Positions 53,101 to 64,000 of a stretch of DNA of 64,000 nucleotides are shown piece after piece (within the stretch, counting starts at the first letter, position 1; each line of letters starts with the position of its first letter). A program made the position numbers and the translations under genes. Origin of the DNA: Saturnia japonica (Eukaryota; Arthropoda; Insecta; Lepidoptera; Saturniidae); contig CM065329.1 of the NCBI GenBank assembly GCA_033032175.1, positions 150,190 to 214,189 of the forward strand, read 5' to 3'. Below the pieces are notes generated by a model, which worked only from the letters and a program-made list of their open reading frames with translations, did no database searches and was not told where the DNA came from.

Positions 53101-53330
53101 GCCCAATAACAAAATCAATCGATAACAAAAATTGCTACATATAGTTGATTTTGAAGGCACACCGATGTACTATAGTTAGCAATTAATAAAAAGTTAATTT
53201 TTCAAATTTGGAATACAGGTACCTTTTGAAAATACGTTCCAAAACATCGATTACATAATGAATGAAAAATAATAATTACCCTGATCAATGGTGACACGCG
53301 CACTGGAGGTCCATAGGGAAGATCAGACAT
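50188..53330 (-). CDS. ATPsynE: Mitochondrial ATP synthase subunit e, complete, three coding exons
   Basis: Coding exons are 53330-53280, 50884-50728 and 50231-50188 (stop TAG 50190-50188), GT-AG, 83 aa in total. The protein starts MSDLPYGPPVRVSPLIR, then FGRWSFLTAGILYGAFHQNR (single membrane helix with the GxxxG-like region before it), LSKKEAAFREVEAKEKVIRD (coiled coil) and ends ELKTLEDMVTSKK. Subunit e sits in the inner mitochondrial membrane and supports dimerisation of F1Fo ATP synthase. The length is normal for insects. No defects. Intron 1 (about 2.4 kb) is full of SINE and LINE fragments, and a hAT-type element ends 92 bp upstream of the ATG. Confidence 0.92.
50941..51050 (+). repeat. 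tRNA-like SINE head, degenerate, in ATPsyn-e intron 1
   Basis: GGCTCAGTGGTGGCATGTAT...CATCCCTGCAATGAGC resembles the SINE heads at 43228-43345 and 43655 (box-A-like GTGGTGGCATG, shared CCCTGCAATGAGC). Confidence 0.5.
51185..51452 (+). mobile_element. R1-clade LINE 3'-end insertion with 15-bp target duplication
   Basis: 268 bp matching the 3' UTR of the Gag-only element at 5282-5600 (shared TGGTACACCGTGGAGTTTTA and GTAGGAGTCTCACATAA), ending in poly(A) at about 51441-51451. It is flanked by the exact direct repeat GGGGGATTCAAGGTC at 51170-51184 and 51453-51467. This is a standard target-primed, 5'-truncated insertion in intron 1 of ATPsyn-e. Confidence 0.88.
51560..51775 (+). repeat. SINE body/tail fragment
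   Basis: Shares CACCTATAGGTG, GCTGCACTT(T/G)AGA and related motifs with 43838-43920, and AACATCAGGTGCGATTGTGG with 44310-44335. It has no promoter head, so it is a 5'-truncated copy. Confidence 0.5.
51935..52010 (+). repeat. tRNA-like sequence (SINE relic)
   Basis: TAGCACAGTGGTAGTAAACTGG resembles box A and GGTCACGGGTTCTGGGC a damaged box B at tRNA-like spacing. It does not fold into a clean tRNA, so a SINE relic is more likely than a tRNA gene. Confidence 0.4.
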
Positions 53331-53422
53331 CGTTATATTAATTTATTAATTATTATTGTAAAGGGATAAAAATCCAAAAAGGATTTTAGCAAATCCTATG
53401 ATAGCCAATTGAAGGTTATAAT

Positions 53423-54548
53423 TAGGGATGCTTCGATACTGCTGAACACTCATATCTTTTCATTCGATACTAGTATTTGTAGTAGATAAAACCACCATTC
53501 AATTCTGGGTATAGGTATCAAACCAATCTGCGTCAAGATATCGCACCCGTCCCAGGCCCTTGGTCAGTTGGCGGGCGTGTTGATGAATATGGGCGTGGGG
53601 CGGGTGAGCAGACGGTGATATAAGATTGATAAATGTCGTTTTGTGGACAATCGATTGTAATTGTTATCATCGCTATATCATAAAATAAAATTCCCCTTCG
53701 CGTCTGTCAGTCTGTCTCAAATCTGAATGTATTAAATTAAATAACCGAACGGATTTTCATACGATTATGATCAATAGACGGAGTAATTCATGAGGAAGGA
53801 ATAATTAAATAAGGGGTTGTGTACATTGGCTTAAATATGACGATGATTGTTGAAGATTTCTGAACAAATAATGCTGACGAAGCTCGGGTTTGCTCTTGCT
53901 TTACTTTATTTCAGTATAAAACTCAACTCATTAGGTATAGAATCAAAGTACCGATACCTCATTCGACACCTCTTCAAAGAATCAATACTAGTTAGTAATC
54001 AATCAATTGTTAATAAAATGATTAAATTCGTGAACGAGGCTTTTGCTTGCCCAGCTTAGTATTGAAATGATATCGTCCTTTAACAATATCAAATATTTAT
54101 TCATGTATCAAATCAAAGTATTGAAACCTCATTCGATACCACTATATAGATTACTTTAAACTTTGAAGTGGTATCGAATGAGTTTTAGATACTTTGATTT
54201 GATACATGAATGAGAACGATATGGATTCATCCCAAAGTAGGGCAAGGATAAGCAAAAATTGATACAGAACTCAAAAGTTTCGAAACTTTGAAGTGGAGTC
54301 GAATATAGTTTCGTCCTTTGATTTGATACCTGAATGAGGATGATATCGATTCATCCCTAAGCAGGGCAAGCACAAGCCTCGTTCAAGAATTTAATAATTA
54401 TTAAAAATTGATTTAATTCCTCACGAATATTGAACCTTAGAAGTGATATCGAATGAAGTATCAATAGTTTAGTTAATTACTGGAATTAGTACATGGTATC
54501 GATCAGGGGACGGATTTGTATTTTTTTGGCGGTATCGAATCATCCCTA
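53423..54548. mobile_element. Non-autonomous hAT-type element, 1126 bp, with internal fold-backs
   Basis: Ends read TAGGGATGCTTCGATAC (53423) and, on the opposite strand, TAGGGATGATTCGATACC. They are flanked by the exact 8-bp duplication GTTATAAT at 53415-53422 and 54549-54556, diagnostic of hAT-type insertion. It has no transposase. The inside contains large imperfect palindromes: 54105-54145 with 54160-54200 (CATGTATCAAATCAAAGTAT versus its complement) and 54020-54052 with 54363-54394. It lies 92 bp upstream of the ATPsyn-e start codon. Confidence 0.9.
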
Positions 54549-54556
54549 GTTATAAT

Positions 54557-56280
54557 CATAGACAATAATTATCAATTATTAAAAGAGATAGACTCTTTCT
54601 CCAGCATAGACTACAAATACAAAACTTTCTCAAACAGTGCAAGTGCAAGTGCAGTAGTATTTTAATTCCTTATTAATTGTGTACCTAGATTCTATAATTA
54701 AACATTATCAAAAAGTGTGATAATCCGCTAAATCGTAAATATAAGAGGGAAGTGAACAGTTTATATTATTAGTAATATACTCAAGTTTCAACATAATATT
54801 TCTTTATTATTCTTAATAAAAGTGCAACAGTACAGTATTATACAGTGAAAAAACGTGTTAAAACATTAAAAGTGACCTAAAGTGATACTCATTGTTCAAT
54901 ATTAGCAAATAAACATCATTCTTTAATTAATCAACTACAGTTAAGTTCGTATTCAAAATTTGACCTTTGGACTTAACCGATACGAGTCAGAACGAAACAT
55001 TCACTAGCGTTATTAGCTGAATATAAAATTCGACAACAATTTTTGTGTTTTTTTAGTCTATCTGTGTAGACCTCGACTGCGGTTGGAGTGTCAGCGGTTC
55101 GTATCCACCCCGACGCTATAAATTTTTTTTTTTTTTTAATCAAAATTTTAACAGTGATACTTTACTGGGTGCTTGCAACAAATAGTAGTAAGTAAGCAAT
55201 ATATTAAATGTTGTGCTTGCGCAGCCACGTATGACTTGAACTGCGCAAATATATTCCAAAAAATATTTTATAATTTTTATGTTCAGAAAGATAAACACAG
55301 TACACCACAGAACCTTATAGGCAATAAATGAAGTATAACTTTTAGAAGAATATGATTTTAAATTATAACCTTCTATTATTCTTTTCGTAAATTTGTTCGC
55401 CTTAAATTTAAGTTTTTCTTTACATAATATTCTCGTACTATTCGGTTTTTTTTTTTTAATAAATTTTAAGCAACTTATCCAGCACACAATTTTTCTTTAC
55501 TTTATCGTGATATGCGTCGATAGACGTACACTATAATTCTGGATATGTTTCCCAAGATTTAATAAATTCTATTAAATGTTGTTTTCAACACAAATTTCCT
55601 TTACTTCTGTTTTCGTCTACATTTTTTGCGTCACGGCAGTGCGTCCCTCTACCTTGAAATCTTTTCTAAACTAAAATATTGTCACTAAGCATGTGTCCGC
55701 TTTAACTAAACGTAGCTGAAAACGGTTGACATTCCTCTAACGTACCGTATCGATATTGATATAGCTAACAGCGGCTATCAGTTATCTAGGTACTAAAAAC
55801 TGAAGCCTTCTCTCACTTTCTAAACGATTCCTTATATGCAAAACAAAGTAGCAGTGCATATTGGCTAGCGGTTTAATAACCAGTAAAATTTTACTAATAT
55901 TAGTATAAACCAAAGACGACCTAATTTCTATGATGCTAAGGTATAACTGTAATAAGGTTTGGTACTTTTGGTAGATCAAACTATAATGGACAGATATTTC
56001 TGGTTGTTAGCGCATTTTGACGAAAACCGTTCATTGTAGTTTGACCTATGAAAGGTTATATTGTTAAACTTTGCATAAAAATACATAATGTCGTCATTAC
56101 TTTACGAAGTTTGCGATATTCATGACATAAAGAATTGGTTTTTGTGAAATTTGCGCGCTTGTTGTGTTTTTTGTTTTGGTACCTACTAAATAATTAGTGA
56201 TTAATTTATACAGAAAGTTTGTTTTATTTGAGTGATGTAAGAGAATAATATGTAAAATAAAAAAGTAAATTTTTAAAATA
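54557..56280. other. Upstream flank of ATPsyn-e; no gene seen
   Basis: AT-rich. It may contain the original promoter of ATPsyn-e, now more than 1.1 kb further from the gene. A box-B-like GCGGTTCGTATCCACC followed by a T-run at about 55095-55137 may be another SINE relic. Confidence 0.35.
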
Positions 56281-57470
56281 TTTTGTTAGGCAAGGTAGAT
56301 TAGTTAGAGAAGTTGTTAGCGAGCCTGTTAGCGACGCATAGGGCCAGGCGTGATGAATGTGATGATTTAAGAGATAATATTCATATTTAGTTATAGGTAT
56401 AAGATGTTAGGCTTAAAAATGAACAATTATACTTGAAAAATCATTGATTTACTGTTTCTGTATTAAATAAATAAAGTGTAGGTATTTATAGATAGTAAAT
56501 ACATAGTAATAATAAGGCTTATAATTTCGTAAAAATAGCATAGGAACGTACTGAACTTATATTTCATTGTTAATCTTTGTTTTAAACCAGTTATGTGTAA
56601 TGTTTGTGATTTTATAGGAATAGATAGGCTTATATGTGAATTCTATCATGTTTGTAATGTTTATAAATTTATACATAACGTGTTTATAGGCCGTTTTGTG
56701 TTGTAATGTTAAAGTTTAATATTTACGAAGTTTACTATTCCTTAATGTTATATTGTATGTATTTAGGTGGATATTAATGTTCTTAATAGATTTGAATAGG
56801 TTTTGTAACATTCCAATTAGAATCTTGTGAGAAATTAGCTAATTACGTGGATTTGTATGTAATAATAATAATAACAGAACAGTCGCAATGCGCCACGCCA
56901 CAAGCCGTGTACTAAGAAATATTATAGTAGGAGGGGAATAGACGCCATCGTTCCGTCCCGCTCCAACATTAATATAAATATAGGGCTGTTGCGGGCCACC
57001 GGCACACAGATTGTCAAACGCTGTTCAAGAAATGAAGACTCAAGACTCTGAAGACTTGCAAGAAGCTCCGTGTCAAGAAATCTTCCACTCGCCAGCGACC
57101 CAGTCCACTTATTTCTCCATAGCTACGCTAGCGCCACGCCTCCGTGTAGGCACCTCACTGCATGTGTGCTGCTCTGTTTTGCTCTCTTCACGCCTGGTAG
57201 GTTCGGGTGTGAACAGAGTTGGTCGCACGTAGTAAGTTGGGCTTGCGTGCACTGGTTTGCAGCTTGCTGGTTACCTTAATACGTATTCGCCGTGGTACTG
57301 AGTCCGAGGGTTGATCGGGCGCCGCGCCGCGCCGCCCTTTCGTTGTTGGGGGGGGGGGGGGGGGGGGGGGGGGGCTTGGTACTGTTATCGTTGGCGTAGC
57401 TAATTATTGTTAGGAGCGTACCGTTGCGCTGTTGGGCTTCGCTGCGCCCGTTTTAGAGCCCTTTATTTAT
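56281..57470 (+). repeat. LTR-like interspersed repeat, copy C (longest)
   Basis: Contains both the AT-rich plus promoter half shared with 32349-33050 (minus) and the GC-rich half shared with 4330-4740 (minus). A TATA-like AATATAAATATAGGG at about 56972 is followed by sequence that would be transcribed. The order U3-like, TATA, then R/U5-like suggests a long LTR; TG...CA ends and target duplications were not found. A 27-base G run interrupts it at 57348-57374. Confidence 0.45.
57348..57374. repeat. Poly-G run, 27 bases
   Basis: Uninterrupted G27 in the GC-rich part of the LTR-like repeat. Same kind as the G29 run at 33689-33717. Confidence 0.9.
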
Positions 57471-58561
57471 AATCATTACTTATATGGTTACTTTTAAATG
57501 CGCCACAATTTTTATCTTTAAAACAAAATTACTAGTCCTGAGTTTAGAAAACCATGAAGGCGAAGGCAAAGGGTAAGGAAATCATTATTATCTGTGTATT
57601 TTCACGTCCATAACATTGGAATAACATTAAGTACGTTTTTTGGCGAGATTTTAAAGTGACATGTTGTGGTTTTTATTTTTAATTCATTAAGTTAGGTTTT
57701 TTGACTCATATGTAATATTGGTGGCATTTTGAGTTTGGCCATCGAAAGCTGTTCAAAGAAAACGTGGCAATTAAAAAAATTTTGTAACTATTAACGCTAA
57801 ATAAATTCAGCATAAACGTAGTGATACTGTGACGACTGAACGCAACAAATAGTCGCCATAGTATCAAAGTTTATTAATACTAACTGTAACTGACCACAGT
57901 ATATTCTGTATTCTACTTCTGCTCGTAAAACTATTTAACTGTTCAGCAAAACGAAAGCCAGGACTCAATATTAAATGATCTTTGAAATGTATAACATCTA
58001 AACATAAAAAAACTTGCTAATTTAGTTTTTTTTTTCCAAAAAATAAAGTGCTTTTTGGGAATAACCTAATTTGATACTTTATAACATAAAATAATTTGTT
58101 TTTGCTGATAAACAGTATTATTTTACACTACTGCTTGACTGCATGTGGACAGGTCCAAAAATGGGAATAAGTATACGAAATAAATCAATACTGCGGTAGT
58201 AGTAGCTACTAAGCTACCTAGTTAACCTCTTATCAAAAGAAACTTACCTCTAGTTTTTGATAATTACGATTGCTATAAATTCAAGTTCCCAGAAGGATTC
58301 GGGTAGGTCCTTTCCCAGCAGTGGTTTAGGTTAGGCTAAGTTAAAAATAATAATATTAAAAGGCGTAAAATCGAATTTCTATTCAGACAAAGTAAACTGA
58401 AGTTTCGAGATGTAAAATCACTACCTATATTGCTCCAAATCAAAGAAACACGTGACATTTCGAAAAATCAGTTAACTACGTCTGAATTAAAAATAAGACT
58501 AGGTATTATGTAGCAATCTGATTAAAAAAAAAAAACACCAATATTCTATAATAATTTTGGT
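57471..58561. other. No gene recognised
   Basis: AT-rich sequence without coding similarity between the LTR-like repeat and the Tc1-like remnant. Confidence 0.35.
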
Positions 58562-60640
58562 TTATTCATTTTCATAATCAAAATCTGAATCTAAAACTTC
58601 CATGTGAAAAGATTCATTAGAGTCACTGGAATCACTGTTTCCTACATTAATAATAAAACTCTCTAACTTATTTTCTGTAATTCTTTCCCTTTCTTTATAA
58701 TTATTTTCAACATGTATGACATAATCAGTCATTTCCTTCCACTCCTCTGGAGTTAGGGTTTCAAACGACTCCTTAATAACCCCTCTAACTCCACTGAGGC
58801 CAGGGCAATGTTTTTTCCTGCCACTTTACGTTTAGCCAAACTCCATACCAGCTCAATGGCGTTTAGATAGCAGCGGTAGGGGGGAAGTTGTAATACCTCA
58901 TGCCCATTCTGCTTCAAAGTTCATCAGCTTCATATACTGGTTCTGGTGTGTTTCGTTTTACAAAACATAGGAACTCTGCTTTTGTGTGATATTCTTCAAA
59001 CGGAATATCATTCAAAGTAAGCCATTCATTTATGTCATTTTTACGATTTTGTGATGTAGGCGCTTTATTTACAATGATTGAATGGTAACTGGCGTTATCC
59101 ATAACTATTACACTCGGCTCATTTAAATTGAGTATAAGCGTTTCTCTTAGCCATTTATTAAAGAAAGTTTACAGCATTCATGTTGTGGTGATAAAGTGCT
59201 AAAGACTAACAATGAGTTTGGCACAGGGCCTTTATCTGATCCAGCATCCACAATTATGTACCTTTTCCCTGTCGAAACATTTTCAATTGCACCACTTGTA
59301 GATGGACCTTGCCAAGACTTCTTGGGCTTGTAGTTTTTATGAACATAGGTCTTAATGAAAATTATGAATTAGGTCATTTATGAAAATTATTGACTTTCCT
59401 TCTCTATATTTCAAAGCCATGGTTCTTAAAAACCGATGTCTCCAGGCAGATATGTCATAACGTTCAATTAAACATGAATGTTCAATTTTATTTTTCTTAA
59501 ATTCATAGCCGTTGGACAATAATAAGTGGCGAAGAGTTTCCCTGCATTCATTAAATCCAATGCTTTCTCTTAATTCCACTAACACAGTTCTCAACATAGG
59601 AACTTGTTTTCTAACGATGTAAAATTCGTTAATTTTGTTACCAATAGCATCTATGTTGAAACTATCTAAGTCGGACACTGTGGGCTTATGTGGCAGTTTT
59701 TTCCCTGGGGTATTCCAGACACCTTCATTTACTGTAGTACCTTCCTTTTTTATTCTTTTTAATGTTGTAGGACTCACTTCTGTAAAGAACAATGAAACAG
59801 AATGATTAGGTGCTGCATTTATAATAGCAAATCATTTATTAGATTATATCTTTATTAAACTTATGTACTTGAAAAACTTAAAAGTGATTGAAGCTATTTT
59901 ATCCAATTTATTTATTTATTTATTTGGCGCGCCAACAGAGCCACAACATATGATACATGATTATATTTTAGTTATACGAACACATCTCAAAAATTATGTA
60001 GTACTCCACTTACAGGCGAGCACAGCATGCAACAATTTTCGAGCCTTAATATTGATTAAAAATAGTACTATGTTAACAAACTTGATAAAAATAATAACAA
60101 TAATTAAAAGCAAACAATAATAATACAAAATAATGTTAATAATATAAATACTCAATCATGTCATAATTGGAGAATTTTAAAGATATAGGATTTAAGAGAG
60201 GTCAAAGTACTGAAGAATATGTCAAGACTTTGGTCGTAAATTTCATTAAATGTCTTCAATATGCGCCATATAGGAGACTGCATGCCTAAGTTAGTATATA
60301 TGAAGTTACAAGCGAAAGGAACATATGTGCAAGATCTAGAATTTGGACGTGGTACCTTAAGTGAAATTCTCTGTACAATATCCGGACTGTCAACCAAGTC
60401 ATTCAGTATTTTATAAAAAAATAATATTTCAAACATAGAACGTCTGGTTTGAAGAGAAAGACAGTTTAACTTTTTTAAACGCTCCTCGTAACTTGGTAAT
60501 TATTTACCAAGTAACTATTGGTTCCGAGTTCTTATCCTGTCTTTTTGCTCCAGATCAGTCAGTTTTTTAATAGTTTTCACCGTTTTCACTATCTCACCAA
60601 CCCCTGCTACATCCATCAGATTTTCTGTAAAAGAAAACAA
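58562..60640 (-). pseudogene. Tc1/IS630-superfamily (DDE_3-type) transposase, broken and split
   Basis: Minus strand. An N-terminal scrap (VGEIVKTVKTIKKLTDLEQK) lies at about 60640-60530. After a LINE insertion it resumes near 59792: SPTTLKRIKKEGTTVNEGVW, PTVSDLDSFNIDAIGNKINE, YDISAWRHRFLRTMAL and IIFINDLIH, where the first catalytic Asp region is altered. Then KSWQGPSTSGAIENV, a frame change, VIVMDNASYHSI (second Asp), GHEVLQLPPYRCYLNAIELVW (Glu kept, the PD before LN lost) and, after another frame change, TPEEWKEMTDYVIHVE to a stop at 58562. It is the DDE_3 family common in insects and is inactive. Confidence 0.7.
59905..60480 (-). mobile_element. CR1-group LINE 3' fragment nested in the Tc1-like gene
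   Basis: The minus strand encodes FEILFFYKILNDLVDSPDIV, RISLKVPRPNSRSC, YTNLGMQSPIWRILKTFNE and SLDIF, the usual C-terminus of CR1/Kiri-group ORF2 proteins. A short 3' UTR and an (AAAT)n tail follow at 59905-59926. It is 5'-truncated. Tc1-like coding sequence lies on both sides. Confidence 0.65.
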
Positions 60641-62535
60641 GAAATTACAATGTAACATTTATTAGGGTAAGTTAGATAACCATAATGCATTATTATGAAG
60701 CTATTATTTATTGACGTTTGACGAAATTTCAATAAAAAAACACCCGACTTGCAACCATAAATATGATAACATATAAGGATCGATACAAGGGCCACTGGCC
60801 CTTACATGAGAACCTACCCGTGCACTTTTTTATATGGCAACTGGTATTCGAAAAAAAAAAATCAAGCAACCCATAGAATTTTAGTTCTTAAGTTCATATG
60901 TAACAGCAGACGTGCAGCAGACAGATTAACTGTTCTCATTAAAGAAGTAAGTCAATTTTATTTTAAAATAGTTTCTATTATTAACTAATTTATATAAAGA
61001 ATAATGGATGTTTGGTATGAAGAAGATTTAAAAAATAAAGCAGTCATGAGGACTGCTGACAGGAGTGAAAACTTAAAAGAATAAACAATCAGTTGTTATT
61101 TTTGTATATCCAAATTAATTGTTTGATCTTAGACTTATAAATTTGTTTTACGTTTATCATGTTAGTAAAACAACTAAATTAAGTACATTAACAGAAATCA
61201 CTGAAATCAGATATACAATCAGTATTGCCCAGTTTTTTAAAATCAGAATCGGTCAGTCGGGAGTCAGAAAAGGAGAAACTAACAAGATAATAAAATACTT
61301 AGAATACAATACGGTCATAAAAGATTTACACGTTTAGCTTTAGTCAGTGTCTATTTTTATTTTCTTTAATCCGGAATGAAAGAAAAAGTATTCTTTATAT
61401 AATAATTGAACTATAGAAATATTACGCAAACTGGAACGCTTAAATTGATATTAATTGAAATGAAATGAAACTATATTACAAGAGAATAACGTTAATTTTT
61501 AACATCACAACAAAGGAACGCGTTCTAGATAGATACTCACATTTGAGGGCCTCCATTTTTTCGCACTTGTGGAATAATAGAGAAAGTAACAAAATTTTTG
61601 ATAATACATATTATGTTAATTTTATTTTATTTATTTACACACTATGCGTTAAATACGCAATGGCGGACTTAATGCCTAAGGCATTTTCTGCCAGTCAACC
61701 ATTAGGTGATGCAGAGATAAATGTTGGTAGGTGTAAAAGGTAAGGGGGTTTTTTGAAATTAGGTTTAACCAATTTAATATCACAATATATAAATAAAATA
61801 TCAACACCAAAACATAATATATATAAGACATATATAATACATATATACTACACATATACAATACATACACTTAGCAACATCATACATAAATATCAATACA
61901 ATAAATAAAAATATAATTAGTCAACATTAAGTACTAAATATAGCATTAACCAGATAATTCTGCTAACGTGTTTAGAAATAATATTAAATATCAGTCGATA
62001 ATTTTTCATATTTGTTAAAATAGACTATATCTTTGTATTGCGCAGAAAAGTCACACAAATATTCAAATGCTTCTTTAGTAGATACATCCAATCGGTAGTA
62101 GATTATAGTATATTACGCAGATTCACTGTAATTTTTCTGAAGGTATTGCATTCATATAACGCTATGGTTATGATTGTGATAAGAAACTGTCAGCTGTTTC
62201 ATTTTTGGCCGTACTATAATATTAACCGTACCTAATTACAATATTGAGAATTTAAATTAAATGTCGTATTCTAATACTATTTAAATTTTGGTTAATCAAC
62301 TAATATACTACTAATATAGCTATGCCCCGCAGATTCACCCGCGTTAACTACTTTACTACAGATTGTCAGATTGGTTGACTCGAGAAACCCCATTTCGTCG
62401 CCAGTAAAATGTTTAATGTAATGAAATAATGACAGCCATACTAATTTAAATTGCAATACTAATTTATTAGACTTCGTACTTTACATGTAAAACTGAATTT
62501 TTACAACTACCTATGTTTGACCATACATTATATGG
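60641..62535. other. No gene recognised
   Basis: AT-rich DNA with small open frames that resemble nothing known. A TA-rich simple-sequence zone lies at about 61780-61870. Confidence 0.35.
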
Positions 62536-62640
62536 TATATCTATTTCATTGGCACGCTCTGTAGCCTTAACGGCTTGATGGGTTTGAGCATACGAGATGT
62601 CGTTAGATTCACCTTAATTGCGGGAGCGACATAGGTAGAA
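62536..62640 (+). repeat. MITE fragment, copy 3
   Basis: Interior part (GGCACGCTCTGTAGCC, ATACGAGATGTCGTTAGATTC) of the MITE family at 44563 and 46916. The left TIR is missing and the right end is degenerate. Confidence 0.6.
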
Positions 62641-64000
62641 AATATTGTCGTAAATTTGGAAAAATCGTAATTCACATCGTAATGTTGAATGTAAGAAACG
62701 TGAAAATCTCTCTCTTTCTGAGCTATTGATGATTACATAATGCTTGTTTATTCGCACGTTGCAGTAACGCCGGCCAACTATTGCTATTGTTAACAATAAT
62801 AAAAGATAATCGACAGTAGAATAAAAGTGTCTTCAATTATTTGTTATACATTGCGTAGGAATAATGCATTACATTATCCGTTGTTTTAATAATTACCATA
62901 TCTGAACAAGAGACGATAAAAGAAAGGGGATTTAAAGAGAAAGAGTGAGAGAGTATGTCATCCATCAGGGTCAGTATTGTCAAATCTATAAAAGACCAGT
63001 GAATATTTTCAAAAACGAGAATGTGTTATTCGAATTAAAATATCAGAGATGGCAGTAGTAGAAGCAGTAGTTAGTAGTGCGGTTATGTGGATAAAGCTCT
63101 TCCTAAAATTTCCCCAGTGTCAAAATTTCCTCCACCAAAAATTTTCCCATTATTTTCGTTTTTCCACTAAAATAGGGAAACACATCCCAATCTGGAGACA
63201 CTTGGGAGATACTGATCATAGAGTAAAGCTCTCGGTAGAGATTGGTATATTCTTTGGAGTAAAGTAATCGGGTTGCAATTTAGGGTTCCCACCGTAGACA
63301 AATAATCAAAGGGCTCACACATCAAAATATCTCGAAACCGTAATTATTGGTGTTCATTCAGACTTCACCACGCCTGCACTAGGTACAAAAAAAGATTTAA
63401 AAATAAAATAACGAAAAACTACTAGGTAAACGATGTTATCGTTACGAAGAAGCGCTTAGTAAGCTTTTAAAGCCAAATCTACTTAAAAAATTATTATTTT
63501 AATAAACCATTAAACTCATAGATTGTCAATAGCAGAATTACACTAGTGTGCGTATTATTTTGTTTATTTTCTTTGTTAAACAAGATACATCTAGGTACAG
63601 TACATGTAATCAATATTACACATGTAATTATACATTAAATTATACTTTTAAAACTTTATATTTTCCAAAAAAAAATGTGTGTGTGTACCAGAGTACACAG
63701 GTAAGAAGTGAAACTTCTTTATAACATATAATTTTCTACTATTTGCAACTTCACGAAAATGGGGTAGATAAGGCTTAAGCCTTAAGAAAAACATTTTTTT
63801 CCGTATTAAATTAAAGCTATTTTATTATTATAGACATGCATACAATTAATGAGTAATTTATTTTATCATTGTTCTTATTATAATATCATTGCTATTTATT
63901 TATTGTATTATATTTACAAGTTATGAATAAATAATTGGAATTATCTTTTCAAAGTAATACAATTATATGATGACAGTTAATCTTGTAGAAATGCAACGAT
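62641..64000. other. No gene recognised
   Basis: AT-rich sequence up to the window end. The open frame at 63049-63267 has no recognisable domain or start context. Confidence 0.35.

Noticed and set aside
61465..61743. Open frame with a possible membrane segment as a host gene
   Set aside because: A/T-rich, no similarity, no supporting splice or start context.

Overview
The window is insect nuclear DNA, most likely Lepidoptera. The evidence is an intron-containing Arp1 gene, an intron-containing ATP synthase subunit e gene, and a dense load of insect-type transposable elements (Jockey, R1-clade and CR1-group LINEs, BEL/Pao, Gypsy, piggyBac, hAT, PIF/Harbinger, mariner, tRNA-like SINEs and MITEs). 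The genus cannot be decided from the sequence alone. A run of 100 Ns at 41126-41225 marks an assembly gap.

Layout. 0.3-8 kb: broken hAT transposase, LTR-retroelement 3' ends, a Helentron-like endonuclease scrap, a Jockey 3' end fused to an R1-clade element that has a Gag but no ORF2, and a Gypsy 3' end. 8-15.4 kb: a three-level nest. A hAT transposase gene is split by a Harbinger-like element carrying only a Myb-like gene (3-bp CTG duplication), and that element is split by a piggyBac (TTAA duplication). 15.4-17.8 kb: BEL/Pao remnant fused to a Jockey Gag fragment. 18-32.3 kb: three Jockey LINEs head to tail, all on the minus strand; the last (26252-32348) has both ORFs open. 32.3-40.7 kb: a Harbinger element with a Myb-like gene and a DDE transposase gene, the latter split by a 5'-truncated CR1-group LINE. 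Between ORF1 and ORF2 this LINE has a third long ORF made of three degenerate tandem repeats. 41.7-45.8 kb: the last four coding exons of Arp1 (plus strand). 47.9-49.1 kb: a dead mariner with perfect inverted ends. 50.2-53.3 kb: the complete three-exon ATP synthase subunit e gene (minus strand), with a 1.1-kb hAT-type non-autonomous element 92 bp upstream of its start codon. 56-64 kb: an LTR-like repeat, a broken Tc1-like transposase split by a LINE fragment, and AT-rich sequence without recognised genes.

Whole-window pattern. In the first 40 kb about fifteen elements from many families have their genes on the minus strand, and none of the clearly oriented insertions is on the plus strand. 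With the nesting and the head-to-tail LINE array, this is what a uni-strand piRNA-type transposon trap, read from the plus strand, would look like. That is an inference needing small-RNA data. The two host genes are ordinary: Arp1 (dynactin filament) and ATPsyn-e (mitochondrial ATP synthase).
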